From a virus: 20,773 nucleotides of DNA. Of the stretch, positions 7,031-14,695 are shown piece after piece (within the stretch, counting starts at the first letter, position 1; each line of letters starts with the position of its first letter). Both the position numbers and the translations under genes were made by a program. The stretch lies in the IMG/VR virus record IMGVR_UViG_3300034172_000006, positions 1-20,773 of that record; one strand, given 5' to 3'. Under the pieces are notes generated by a model, which worked only from the letters and a program-made list of their open reading frames with translations, was not told where the DNA came from and ran no database searches.

Positions 7031-8047
7031 ATGGACAGAGTTGCAGCAAATATCCTGACCCAGTGGGGTACGGAAGTCACTCCGGGCACGGCCGTCGCGG
7101 CCAACCGTTTCGTGACGGCGGTTGACGTGATGATTGACATGGACATCGAGAACCGGCCCCGACGCTCGCGCGGCTCGAACGTCGAGACCTCATCCATCCG
7201 GGGCAAGAAGCTGGCGAAGGGCAGTTATGACGGTATCCTTTGCTACAACTCCCTGCCGCTTATCCTTAACGGTCTGCTTCCCGTCGCCGCGTCGCAGCAG
7301 ATTGGTGCTATCGAAGCCTACCGCTATCGCTATCAGCCGCCCTCCAAACAGCAGCACGCGTCGCGAAAGACCTATACCTGGTCGGTTGGCGACGACGTGG
7401 CGCGGGAGATTTTCGCTTACGGTCAGATTGCCGGGATGCAGTGTGAGCTGACCCAGGACGACTCAAAAGTCACCGGCCCGGTCTTCGCTCGCTTCCCAAC
7501 GCTTTCAGAGACGGCGCAGCCCGCCATCACCAGCGAGATTCTTGAGCGCGCCGTCGAGCGCGACGACATCAACATCTACCTGTCAACCGATTTGGCGACG
7601 CTCTGGGACGCCGACTCACAGCTTCTCGATACCGACCAGGAGATGCTCTCTATCGGCGAAAAATGGACGCCGCGTCACGTTCATAACCGCGCGCTCTCGT
7701 CATTCAAGAAGGCGGTCGGCAAGCCCTACACTCTGGACTTTTCCTACACGACCGAACACGAATCGGTATCGCGCGCTTTTCTCGCCTCGCTCATCGCCAG
7801 TAACGTCGAGGTCTTCATGGGCATTGAGTGCCAGGGCTTGCTGCTCGGCAACAACGGCGGGACTGACGTGTTCGAGTTAATCCGCTACACGATGGCCGGC
7901 AAACTCACCTCTCCCGAATCGCAACGCGATGACGAGGGCGGCAATGGCGGCGTCTTCGGTAAGAAGTACAACTTTAAGGGTCTGCACTCGCCGACCCTCG
8001 GCACGGCCTACGAAATCGAGGTCATCAACTCAATCGCAGCTTACTAA
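7031..8047 (+). CDS. Major tail tube protein
   Basis: The protein is 338 residues and likely stacks as rings to build the non-contractile tail tube. The start reads like typical tube proteins (WGTEVTPGTAVAANRFV, then a DxDIENRPRRSRGS region). The middle has the paired repeats of a two-domain tube protein (MQCELTQDDSKVTGPVFAR and the parallel LDFSYTTEHESVSRAFLASL). A GAGGTGA Shine-Dalgarno at 7017-7023 precedes ATG 7031. No tail sheath gene is present, so the tail is long and flexible (siphovirus) rather than contractile. It stands between the tail terminator and the tail assembly chaperone, the invariant place of this gene. Confidence 0.8.
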   Translation: MDRVAANILTQWGTEVTPGTAVAANRFVTAVDVMIDMDIENRPRRSRGSNVETSSIRGKKLAKGSYDGILCYNSLPLILNGLLPVAASQQIGAIEAYRYRYQPPSKQQHASRKTYTWSVGDDVAREIFAYGQIAGMQCELTQDDSKVTGPVFARFPTLSETAQPAITSEILERAVERDDINIYLSTDLATLWDADSQLLDTDQEMLSIGEKWTPRHVHNRALSSFKKAVGKPYTLDFSYTTEHESVSRAFLASLIASNVEVFMGIECQGLLLGNNGGTDVFELIRYTMAGKLTSPESQRDDEGGNGGVFGKKYNFKGLHSPTLGTAYEIEVINSIAAY

Positions 8048-8072
8048 CAGCTGCTAATTTTTGGAGATATCC

Positions 8073-8645
8073 ATGCAACCGACGGAACAGAAAATTGAAA
8101 GTCTCTCCACGCTCGGCGACGTGGCCGAACTACTGACCGGCGAGAGTAAGGCGAGCTTAACTCGTCTCGAAATCCCGCTCACATTTAATGTGCAGGGTGG
8201 AAAGGTCGACAGGTCTATCGTCGTTCATTATCGCTTCGACGAACAGACGGAAGAGACAATCATCGCAGGAACATACGCCGAACCCCTCGTTCTGCCCGCC
8301 GAGCGCGAAAAGCTTCTGGAAGCCGAAGTGGCGCTCGATGCGATTGAAGAAGCGCCGGAGACCGCAGATTCACTCTCGATAATCAGCAAGCACCCTGTTC
8401 CGCACTGGCGCAATTACACGACCGCCGAGCAGCTTGCGTTCATCGTTAAGCGCATCGAGGGCGTCGAACGCCAGCTCGACGTTCAATTCTTTTTCAGTTT
8501 CGATAAGCGTCACCAGGCGCAAATCGTAAAAGCCATCCGGGCTGATGTGTACCCAAACGATACGCCCTCCGCAGCCTCAAGCGCTGGTACATCCACGGAG
8601 GGAACCCCCGGTACGGCGAGCCGCCGCGCGACATCAAGGTCTTAG
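8073..8645 (+). CDS. Tail assembly chaperone, short (zero-frame) form
   Basis: This corresponds to lambda gpG in function: it coats the tape measure protein and recruits tail tube subunits. Start ATG 8073 is chosen because GGAG at 8063-8066 lies just before it; the in-frame TTG at 8061 has its own start inside that site. The protein is 190 residues: a beta-rich first half, then helices around WRNYTTAEQLAFIVKRIEGVERQLDVQFFF. Its last 28 residues, after the frameshift site, are low-complexity serine, threonine and alanine, as expected of a tail read only when no frameshift happens. The frame shifts at 8552-8558 in a fraction of ribosomes to give the long form. The function is inferred from position, the frameshift and the adjacent tape measure gene. 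Confidence 0.82.
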   Translation: MQPTEQKIESLSTLGDVAELLTGESKASLTRLEIPLTFNVQGGKVDRSIVVHYRFDEQTEETIIAGTYAEPLVLPAEREKLLEAEVALDAIEEAPETADSLSIISKHPVPHWRNYTTAEQLAFIVKRIEGVERQLDVQFFFSFDKRHQAQIVKAIRADVYPNDTPSAASSAGTSTEGTPGTASRRATSRS

Positions 8646-8806
8646 AACTGGCGCTGATCTTGAAAATGGCGCCGGAGGATGTCCGGCGCATCCCGTTACG
8701 CGACAGAAACCAACTGCTGCTAGTCCATAGGGCCAACGAGCAGGCGCGGCTTGAACTTGGTAGGCGACATCGAGTCCCGCTGGCTGCCGTGCCAACCCTG
8801 ATGTGA
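8546..8806 (+). CDS. Tail assembly chaperone, -1 frame extension (gpGT-like long form)
   Basis: This frame has no start of its own and is reached only by -1 slippage from the preceding gene. The long product is 8073-8558 joined to 8558-8806: 162 residues plus 82, or 244 in total. The extension reads RYALRSLKRWYIHGGN, then PRDIKVLELALILKM, MAPEDVRRIPL, and a final helix VHRANEQARLELGRRH. It is coherent, helical and protein-like, with no stop until 8804-8806, while the zero frame ends in low-complexity sequence. In lambda the T part of gpGT binds the tail tube protein while the G part binds the tape measure; this extension should do the same. It ends just before the next gene. Confidence 0.82.
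   Translation, partial: CVPKRYALRSLKRWYIHGGNPRYGEPPRDIKVLELALILKMAPEDVRRIPLRDRNQLLLVHRANEQARLELGRRHRVPLAAVPTLM
8552..8602 (+). promoter_or_regulatory. Programmed -1 ribosomal frameshift signal: CCCAAAC heptamer, 6-nt spacer, stem-loop
   Basis: C CCA AAC (8552-8558) is a perfect X XXY YYZ heptamer in the zero frame, so both tRNAs can re-pair on CCC AAA after slipping back one base. After a 6-nt spacer (8559-8564) comes a 7-bp GC-rich stem: CCCTCCG (8565-8571) pairs exactly with CGGAGGG (8596-8602). A smaller inner stem pairs CAGC (8572-8575) with GCTG (8583-8586). Spacing and structure fit the classic stimulatory arrangement. The heptamer differs from lambda's GGGAAAG. Efficiency cannot be judged from sequence. 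Confidence 0.85.
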
Positions 8807-8818
8807 GGCGTGCGACGA

Positions 8819-9187
8819 ATGCCAGTCTATGCGGCGAAGCTTAGTAATAACGGGGCTGGATTTAGGTCGCGCCGGAGAGCAACGCGCAGGAACCTTGCGC
8901 GCGAGTTAAAAAAGTGGGGGCGCGATGCTGCCGAATTGGCCCGGCAACTCGCGCCCAAAGACACGGGGGCGATGGCCGATTCCATTGCCGTGGAAACGAG
9001 CGCCGACGGGCTCGTGGTTAGCATCGTTGTCGGCGCAAGCTATTCGATTTTTGTGGAGAGGGGCACTCTGTACGTCGCGCCACAGCCATTTCTTACGCCA
9101 GCGTATGCCATTGTCAAACCTGAGCTGATACGTGCCCTGCGAAATATCTTGAAGCGGCACAGTTATACGCTCGCAACTGTGGAGTAA
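8819..9187 (+). CDS. HK97 gp10-like tail/neck protein
   Basis: The protein is 122 residues from ATG 8819. A GTG at 8810 is also in frame but lies one base after the GAGG at 8805-8808, so it is a poor choice. It carries the clear family pattern: a basic helical start (RNLARELKKWGRDAAELAR), then APKDTGAMADSI, VVGASYSIFVERGT and PQPFLTPA. This is the HK97-gp10-like fold, small proteins that act at head-tail joining or tail completion. In most phages this gene lies between head closure and tail terminator. Here it is between the tail chaperone and the tape measure, an unusual order. Its stop lies 6 bases before the tape measure start. Confidence 0.8.
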   Translation: MPVYAAKLSNNGAGFRSRRRATRRNLARELKKWGRDAAELARQLAPKDTGAMADSIAVETSADGLVVSIVVGASYSIFVERGTLYVAPQPFLTPAYAIVKPELIRALRNILKRHSYTLATVE

Positions 9188-9193
9188 CGGTCA

Positions 9194-12100
9194 ATGTCGG
9201 AAATCGAGAGACTTGTCGTTACTTTCGTCGGCGACGATCGCAATCTCAATAGAGCCTACTCGTCAGCTGAAACAGGCGCGCGGCGGACGGCCAGAAATAT
9301 ATCCTCAACCTTAGGCGATAAAAATATCTTCGGGGGCTTCGCCTCCAATTTCCAGTCACAGCTACGTGATGCCCAGGGCAGATTTGTCAGTAGCGGAGCG
9401 TCGTTCCTCCGCGACTCATTGACTGTCACCGCCGGCGACATTCTGACAGGCGGCATCTCGAAAGTCTCCGGTCTGACGAAAGACCTCGTTATCCGTGGCG
9501 TCGAGTACAACAATCTGCTTGAACGCTCCAACATCAGCTTTGAAGTGCTGCTCGGCTCGCAGGAAAAAGCCAAGCAGCACATGAAGGATTTAGCCGCGTT
9601 CGCTGAGAAGGCGGGCAGCTTTCAACTCACTGATGTCATACGCGGCTCGCAGCGCCTTCAGGCGATGGGCTTCGATGCGCGCAACGTCGTCTCGGTTTTG
9701 ACGGACGTTTCAGATGCAGCCTCGGCGATGGGCGGTGGGCAGGAGATTCTCGACGGCATTGTCACGGCTCTTGGTCAGATGAAGGGCAACGGTCGTCTGG
9801 CTGCTGAAGAGATGAACCAGTTGACCGAGCGCGGCATTCCGGCGTGGCGCATGCTCTCGGAATTAACTGGTAAAACTCAGTCCGAGTTACGCAAACTCTC
9901 GGAGCAGGGCAAGCTCAACGGTGGCGTTGCCGTCGAGGGCTTCCTCCGCAAATTCCGAGAATACTACGGCGGCCTGGGCGACAAGCTGTCGGATACGTTC
10001 GATGGGCGAATGTCGAACTTTAATGATCGGCTCGACCGCAGACTCGCCGAAGGTACGCTGAGCGTCCAGCAGCGTACCGGCGAGTTGGTTCAGGCGGCGT
10101 CCGATGTTCTCAACTCGCCGCAGGGCGAGGCTGTTGCAAAAGGCTTCGACTCGATTGCTAATCTCGCCATGAAGCCCGTTGAGCTGCTCATTAAGGGAGC
10201 GACGACCGGATTTGACCTCAAGGCGCTAATGTCTCAGCTGGCTTGGGATATGGTCGGCGGCATCAAGGAGGGTCTAGAGAATAAAGCTGGAGAGTTAAAG
10301 GACGAAGGCAAGAAAGTTGTTACCAACATCTACGGTGCGATAAAGCAGGAAGCTGGCATTAACTCTCCGGCGAAAAAGTTTATCCCGCTCGGCGAAGGCA
10401 TTGCCGAGGGTCTGCAGGTTGGCTTTACCAGCTACATGCTCTCGCACGCCGGCTCTTTCGTGCAGGAGGGGCTGGCAACAATCCGCGTCCGCACGGAAAA
10501 GACGCTCCGCGAGTTGGCAGAGAAATTCAATCTCGACCTCGACCGGCTGGCAGCAACGAACGGAATAGGTAAAGACACGCCGCTGCAAATCGGTCAGGAA
10601 ATCATTGTTCCCGCGACGACCGCCGTGCCTCGCAATAAGCAATCACGACGCAGCACTAATCCTTCGCTCGCCGATAAAGCGCGCGGCAACTATGCCGACC
10701 TGCTCAAGCGCGAGCCGGGCTTCGAGCGGCGCTTGAATCAGGTCGCCTCTTATCTCGGCATCGAGCCCGAATGGCTGCTCAATACGATGGCCGTCGAAAC
10801 CATCGGCACATTCTCGCCCAAGATCGAGAACGGCAAAGGCTATACGGGGCTGATTCAGTTCGGACCGGATGCACGAAAAAGTCTCGGTGTCTCCAACGAC
10901 CAACTGAAGAAGATGACGGCCACCGAACAGCTCGATTACGTGCAGCAGTATTACGAGATGTTTAAGGCGGTCGGCCAGATGAAGTCGCAGGCCGACGTGT
11001 ATAACGTCGTCACCGGTGGTCAGAACCTCCTGTCGGGATTTCCTCTTGATCCAAATTCCATCGTCTACGGGCGCGGCTCGAAAGCGATGAAAGTCAAAAG
11101 TAATCGTGACCTGTGGGACGTAAACGGCGACGGGCAGGTGCAGAACTTCGAGTTGGGCACGGCGGCTGCGAAGGGCGGCTTTACCTCGACAAACCCGATG
11201 CCCGTCAGGATTGTGAGCGCAGGCTCGGATGACACAGCAGAGCGCATCACCTCAGCACAACGTGAAATCGACGCGCTGCGCGAACAGCGCGCGGCCATAG
11301 CGCGTCGCGCTGAAACGCTCTTGGAGATGCCGCTCAATGATGAACCTCAGAGCGCAGTCGTCGCCGAGGTCGGCGTAGACCCGGAGGTCGCCGCCAGGCG
11401 CGCACAGTCAATGTTGCAGATGCGCGCGCGCCTCGCCGAACTGGATACGCTCATCGAGCAAAAGCAGCAGGAAATCGAACGGCTCGTTACTGCGTTGCCG
11501 GACGCGGTTGATCGGACGAATGAACTGGCCGACGCGGCGCGGCGCTCAGCTGATGCAGCACGCGAGCAGGCCGAGGCGCAGAAGGAACAACGAGTCGAGT
11601 TGACGAAAGCAGAGCAGGCGGCGCTCGACGCCCGCAAGGACACAGATGACCTCAACACCTCATACGACCGCACGGCTGTCGCTGCGCGACAGGCGGCGCG
11701 TGAAATCCGTGAGCTTGATCTGACCATCGCAAAGAAGCCGTCATTTACCATCACAGGCTCATACACATCCTCCACTACTCCCGCGCTGTCCACTGGCCCA
11801 GCAGAGTCGCAGGAAGATTATTTTAAGCGCCTCACTGACATGGGTGGTGACAAGGATAAGTACAGAGGGGTACGCGATGCGTTCGTGAACTCCATGAAAG
11901 AGGGATTTACGGATGTCGAGCATCTGTTCGACGGGACGCTTTCTCGCATGGCGATTAGTTTCACCCAGGCCATAGAGGACATGGCCATCAACAGGCTGGC
12001 GAATATCGCCGGTGCCCTCATATTTGGTGACGGCAAATCGGGCGGCCTCTTTGGTAAGCTGGAAGGCTGGCTGACGAATGCCATTTACGGCCAGAGCGCC

Positions 12101-12952
12101 GCCTCTCAGCTTCACCCTTCAGCAGGAAGCGGCGGCTTCGGCTCACCCGGGGGCGGCACACCGGGGGCGCTTCCCTGGCTTGGCCAGCGCTGGGACACAC
12201 CTCCCACGTCGCCCTTCAGCGACAGTAACCAAATCAATCAGACGATTACGAGCACGTCTCAAGCTTCGACGCGCAGCATTACGACGAAGATTGAGACCTC
12301 ATCTGACAAGATTACCGCTTCCGTCACGGCAGCCGAGCGAGACATCACCGCGAGCGTTGATAGCGTCGGGCAGACCGTCCAGCAGCTCGTCCCCGTGCAG
12401 GACGGCTTTTGGAGCGGACTGGGTAAAGCGTTACTCGGCAGCACAATCAGCACTCTCGTCGGCGGTTTCGTCGGCGACATCTTCACTCCGACTGAAGACT
12501 CCGGCGAGACCGGGCCGCAGCCGACGCACGCGCCCACGCTTAAATCCGCGCAGAAGAAAGCACGCGGCGGGCCCATCTTCGGGGCGGGCACTGGCACATC
12601 TGACGACATTCCCATCTGGGCGAGCAACGGCGAGCACATGATTACGGCTCGCGCCGCCGACTACTACGGCCATGACTTCTTCGATAGAGCGAACCGGCTG
12701 GAACTGCCGCGCCAGGCTTACGCCGAGGGCGGCGCCATCTACGACGACGTGCTCTATCGCCCGCAATCTATCGGCTCGCTCTCGCTTGAGCACGCTCGCG
12801 CCGGTGCGGCTGAGGGCGGCTCGAAAATAGTTAATTTTCATTATGCGCCACAGTTGCCGACGCCGACGGGGAGCGTCCCCGTGGAGTCCAGCGCTCAGGC
12901 TGCCACCCGTGGCGCGCAGGAGTTGCAACATCTATTAGCGAGGAATAGTTAA
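9194..12952 (+). CDS. Tape measure protein with LysM, lytic transglycosylase-like and EF-hand elements
   Basis: The protein is 1252 residues, sets tail length and is ejected ahead of DNA. Residues 100-290 carry the conserved tape-measure N-terminal region (NLLERSNISFEVLLGS, then the long helical MNQLTERGIPAWRMLSEL segment). Residues about 430-473 read as a LysM peptidoglycan-binding domain (TLRELAEKFNLDLDRLAATNG ... LQIGQEIIVP). Residues about 505-640 look like a lytic transglycosylase: FERRLNQVASYLGIEPEWLL, candidate catalytic Glu535 in AVETIGTFSP, then TGLIQFGP (551-558). At 642-653 a perfect EF-hand loop follows (DVNGDGQVQNFE; ligands D642, N644, D646, Q648, E653). A long coiled-coil-like region spans 680-850. 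The C-terminus has the usual glycine-rich GEHMITARAADYYG end (1122-1170). GGAG at 9181 precedes ATG 9194. Confidence 0.9.
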   Translation: MSEIERLVVTFVGDDRNLNRAYSSAETGARRTARNISSTLGDKNIFGGFASNFQSQLRDAQGRFVSSGASFLRDSLTVTAGDILTGGISKVSGLTKDLVIRGVEYNNLLERSNISFEVLLGSQEKAKQHMKDLAAFAEKAGSFQLTDVIRGSQRLQAMGFDARNVVSVLTDVSDAASAMGGGQEILDGIVTALGQMKGNGRLAAEEMNQLTERGIPAWRMLSELTGKTQSELRKLSEQGKLNGGVAVEGFLRKFREYYGGLGDKLSDTFDGRMSNFNDRLDRRLAEGTLSVQQRTGELVQAASDVLNSPQGEAVAKGFDSIANLAMKPVELLIKGATTGFDLKALMSQLAWDMVGGIKEGLENKAGELKDEGKKVVTNIYGAIKQEAGINSPAKKFIPLGEGIAEGLQVGFTSYMLSHAGSFVQEGLATIRVRTEKTLRELAEKFNLDLDRLAATNGIGKDTPLQIGQEIIVPATTAVPRNKQSRRSTNPSLADKARGNYADLLKREPGFERRLNQVASYLGIEPEWLLNTMAVETIGTFSPKIENGKGYTGLIQFGPDARKSLGVSNDQLKKMTATEQLDYVQQYYEMFKAVGQMKSQADVYNVVTGGQNLLSGFPLDPNSIVYGRGSKAMKVKSNRDLWDVNGDGQVQNFELGTAAAKGGFTSTNPMPVRIVSAGSDDTAERITSAQREIDALREQRAAIARRAETLLEMPLNDEPQSAVVAEVGVDPEVAARRAQSMLQMRARLAELDTLIEQKQQEIERLVTALPDAVDRTNELADAARRSADAAREQAEAQKEQRVELTKAEQAALDARKDTDDLNTSYDRTAVAARQAAREIRELDLTIAKKPSFTITGSYTSSTTPALSTGPAESQEDYFKRLTDMGGDKDKYRGVRDAFVNSMKEGFTDVEHLFDGTLSRMAISFTQAIEDMAINRLANIAGALIFGDGKSGGLFGKLEGWLTNAIYGQSAASQLHPSAGSGGFGSPGGGTPGALPWLGQRWDTPPTSPFSDSNQINQTITSTSQASTRSITTKIETSSDKITASVTAAERDITASVDSVGQTVQQLVPVQDGFWSGLGKALLGSTISTLVGGFVGDIFTPTEDSGETGPQPTHAPTLKSAQKKARGGPIFGAGTGTSDDIPIWASNGEHMITARAADYYGHDFFDRANRLELPRQAYAEGGAIYDDVLYRPQSIGSLSLEHARAGAAEGGSKIVNFHYAPQLPTPTGSVPVESSAQAATRGAQELQHLLARNS

Positions 12953-13707
12953 TGCTCACTCTCCATCAGGTTCTACTCAATCCCGAATACTCGAATCTCG
13001 CGCGCGGCGGGCCGGAGAACAATAACGCCTTCTCGTTGACCAGCAACAACGTGCCGCAGGTCAACATCTCCAGCCCGAACTACGTCGGTAAATACACCAT
13101 CGAGTATGAAGAGATGGAAGAAGAGGAGCGCATCGCGCTCCGCGAATTCATCATCCTGCGTCGCAATAACGCCTACGCTTTTCTCTTCCTCGCGCCAGAT
13201 GATTTCGAGGACAACCAGCGCGGAGTCTTTCTCAAGGCCGACCGCTCGGTGGCGACGGTCGTCGAGGCCGGAGTGCTTTCCTATTACATGGCGAAGCTCT
13301 ACCAGGACGCCGCCACCAGCTATAAACGCCGCATCACGAAGCCGAGCCCGGGCGCGAACTACGAGGGCGACCTGGGAACGATTGTCTATCTCAATGACAA
13401 CCCGGTGAGCCTGACGCCCGCGCCCGGACTCGAAGACGTGCCGCTCTATGCGCAGGCCCTCTACGGCCAGTCGTTAATGGAAGACACCGGCATCTCTATG
13501 GACTTCGCCCAGGGCAAGCTCATCCTGACCGAAGCTGCCGCAGTCGCCTACGCCGGCCAGACTCTTCGCTGGACAGGCTCGTTCTTTATTCCGGCCATCT
13601 TCACGTCCAAATTCAACGAGGTCGCGATTGATACCTCGGCGGTTTCAAGCGGCAAAGGAATCAATCTCATGGAGGTGCTACCTATCGGCATCGGCATCAC
13701 GATATGA
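12952..13707 (+). CDS. Distal tail protein, DUF2460 family (GTA gp12-like)
   Basis: The protein is 251 residues and likely forms the ring at the tail tip that links the tube to the baseplate hub. The sequence is beta-rich throughout and has the DUF2460 features: an early NPEYSNLARGGPENNNAFSL, a helix with EEMEEEERIALREFIILRRNN (cut here for length) and FLFLAPDDFED, then YKRRITKPSPGANYEGDLGT and a closing LRWTGSFFIPAIF. In the Rhodobacter-type gene transfer agent this is gp12. ATG 12952 overlaps the tape measure stop by one base and GAGGAA at 12940-12945 precedes it. The stop overlaps the start of the next micro-ORF (ATGA), so translation is coupled on both sides. Confidence 0.82.
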   Translation: MLTLHQVLLNPEYSNLARGGPENNNAFSLTSNNVPQVNISSPNYVGKYTIEYEEMEEEERIALREFIILRRNNAYAFLFLAPDDFEDNQRGVFLKADRSVATVVEAGVLSYYMAKLYQDAATSYKRRITKPSPGANYEGDLGTIVYLNDNPVSLTPAPGLEDVPLYAQALYGQSLMEDTGISMDFAQGKLILTEAAAVAYAGQTLRWTGSFFIPAIFTSKFNEVAIDTSAVSSGKGINLMEVLPIGIGITI

Positions 13708-13805
13708 TAATTGCACTCCTGACATATCTGCTCGTTCTCGTGACCGTCTTCGGTGCCGTCGCGCTCATGTTGCGCTCGTGCTCGCGGGCGAGGGGGCGTG
13801 ACTGA
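13704..13805 (+). CDS. Small single-span membrane protein (33 aa), coupled on both sides
   Basis: The 34-codon frame lies exactly between the distal tail and hub genes. Its ATG (13704-13706) overlaps the upstream stop as ATGA, and its own stop (13803-13805) overlaps the next ATG as TGATG. The peptide has one hydrophobic stretch of about 20 residues (IIALLTYLLVLVTVFGAVAL) after the initiator Met, then a basic tail (RSCSRARGRD), which predicts one membrane helix with the tail on the cytoplasmic side. There is no recognisable domain. The exact double overlap argues that it is translated rather than chance. Its role is unknown: small holin-like, membrane or tail-related proteins are possible, and none is shown. 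Confidence 0.7.
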   Translation: MIIALLTYLLVLVTVFGAVALMLRSCSRARGRD

Positions 13806-14695
13806 TGGGCGTCTCACCCGCAATGCAGGCGCACCTTCAAGGGACGACCTCGCTCTGCACGCTGGTCAAGCTCACCGAGCGCCGCCTCGACGGCACGCTC
13901 GGCGAAAGCATTAGCGTCTGCAACAACGATTTTGATGTCGCCTATCTCGGCGACACCTACCGCGCCATTTATCTTGAGCCGTCGCAGCTTCAATCAACCG
14001 CAGGGCTGACGCCCGACAACGCGGAGATAACCACTCCCGTCAGCGAAGAGTTTTCCTCGGCGGACGTGCGCGGCCATCGCTGGCTCGGCGCGCGCGTCGA
14101 AATTAACGTCATCAATTATGAAGATGTCTCGATGGGGCCCGCGCTTCGCAAAATCGGAAGCCTGGGCGAATCCACGGTCGGGCGCTTTGCCATCAAGACC
14201 GAGTTGCGCTCGCTCGCGCAGATGCTCAACCAGACCATCGGCGACATGGTGACGGAACACTGCCGCTGCTCGGAGCTGGGCGAACCTCTCTGCGGCGTCC
14301 ACCTCGACGGTCTTACCGCCCAGGGCGACCCCATCACGGCGGCAGGGATTGTCACCGCCGTCACCGACAAGCAGCAATTCACCGTCTCGCTCAACTCAGG
14401 AACATTTAACCCGGCGAATGATTTTTACCTGAAAGGTCGCGCGCTCTGGACGAGCGGAGCCAATGAAGACTTGCGCGAGTCTGTCCTCTGGAACACGGGC
14501 AACCAGGTCACGCTCTTTCTTCCCATGCGTCGCGCCATCCAGGTCGGCGACACGCTTTCGCTCATCGCCGGTTGCGACCGCAAGCGCGCGACGTGCCGCG
14601 ACAAGTTTGCGAACGCCAAAAGATTTCGCGGCTTTCCCGACCTCCCAGGCCGCGACCGGCTCTTTACCTTTCCGCAGGGGGCGACGCAGACATGA
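13805..14695 (+). CDS. Tail hub protein, DUF2163 / GTA gp13-like
   Basis: The protein is 296 residues and likely part of the tail-tip hub between distal tail ring and tip protein. It shows the DUF2163 pattern: CNNDFDVAYLGDTYRA near the start, then LGARVEINVINYED in the middle, and at the end the hallmark GCDRKRATCRDKF...NAKRFRGFPDLPG. Conserved cysteines Cys155, Cys163, Cys257 and Cys264 (with Cys153 nearby) are spaced like the iron-sulfur ligands described for related hub proteins (lambda gpL type); that this one binds a cluster is inference. ATG 13805 shares a base with the stop of the micro-ORF and GAGGGG (13790-13795) lies upstream. Its end overlaps the next gene as ATGA (14692-14695). 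Confidence 0.85.
   Translation: MGVSPAMQAHLQGTTSLCTLVKLTERRLDGTLGESISVCNNDFDVAYLGDTYRAIYLEPSQLQSTAGLTPDNAEITTPVSEEFSSADVRGHRWLGARVEINVINYEDVSMGPALRKIGSLGESTVGRFAIKTELRSLAQMLNQTIGDMVTEHCRCSELGEPLCGVHLDGLTAQGDPITAAGIVTAVTDKQQFTVSLNSGTFNPANDFYLKGRALWTSGANEDLRESVLWNTGNQVTLFLPMRRAIQVGDTLSLIAGCDRKRATCRDKFANAKRFRGFPDLPGRDRLFTFPQGATQT

Noticed and set aside
8545-8730. 61-codon frame overlapping the chaperone frameshift region (+1 frame)
   Set aside because: It is proline- and arginine-rich with no structure; the -1 frame gives the coherent protein and matches the slippery site.
12078-12641. 187-codon + frame inside the tape measure gene
   Set aside because: It is an arginine- and serine-rich out-of-frame shadow of the tape measure C-terminus, which is well supported in the other frame.
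14572-14691. Upstream extension of the peptidase gene to 14572 (198 residues)
   Set aside because: The extension lies within the hub gene and ATG 14692, overlapping the hub stop as ATGA, is the natural coupled start.
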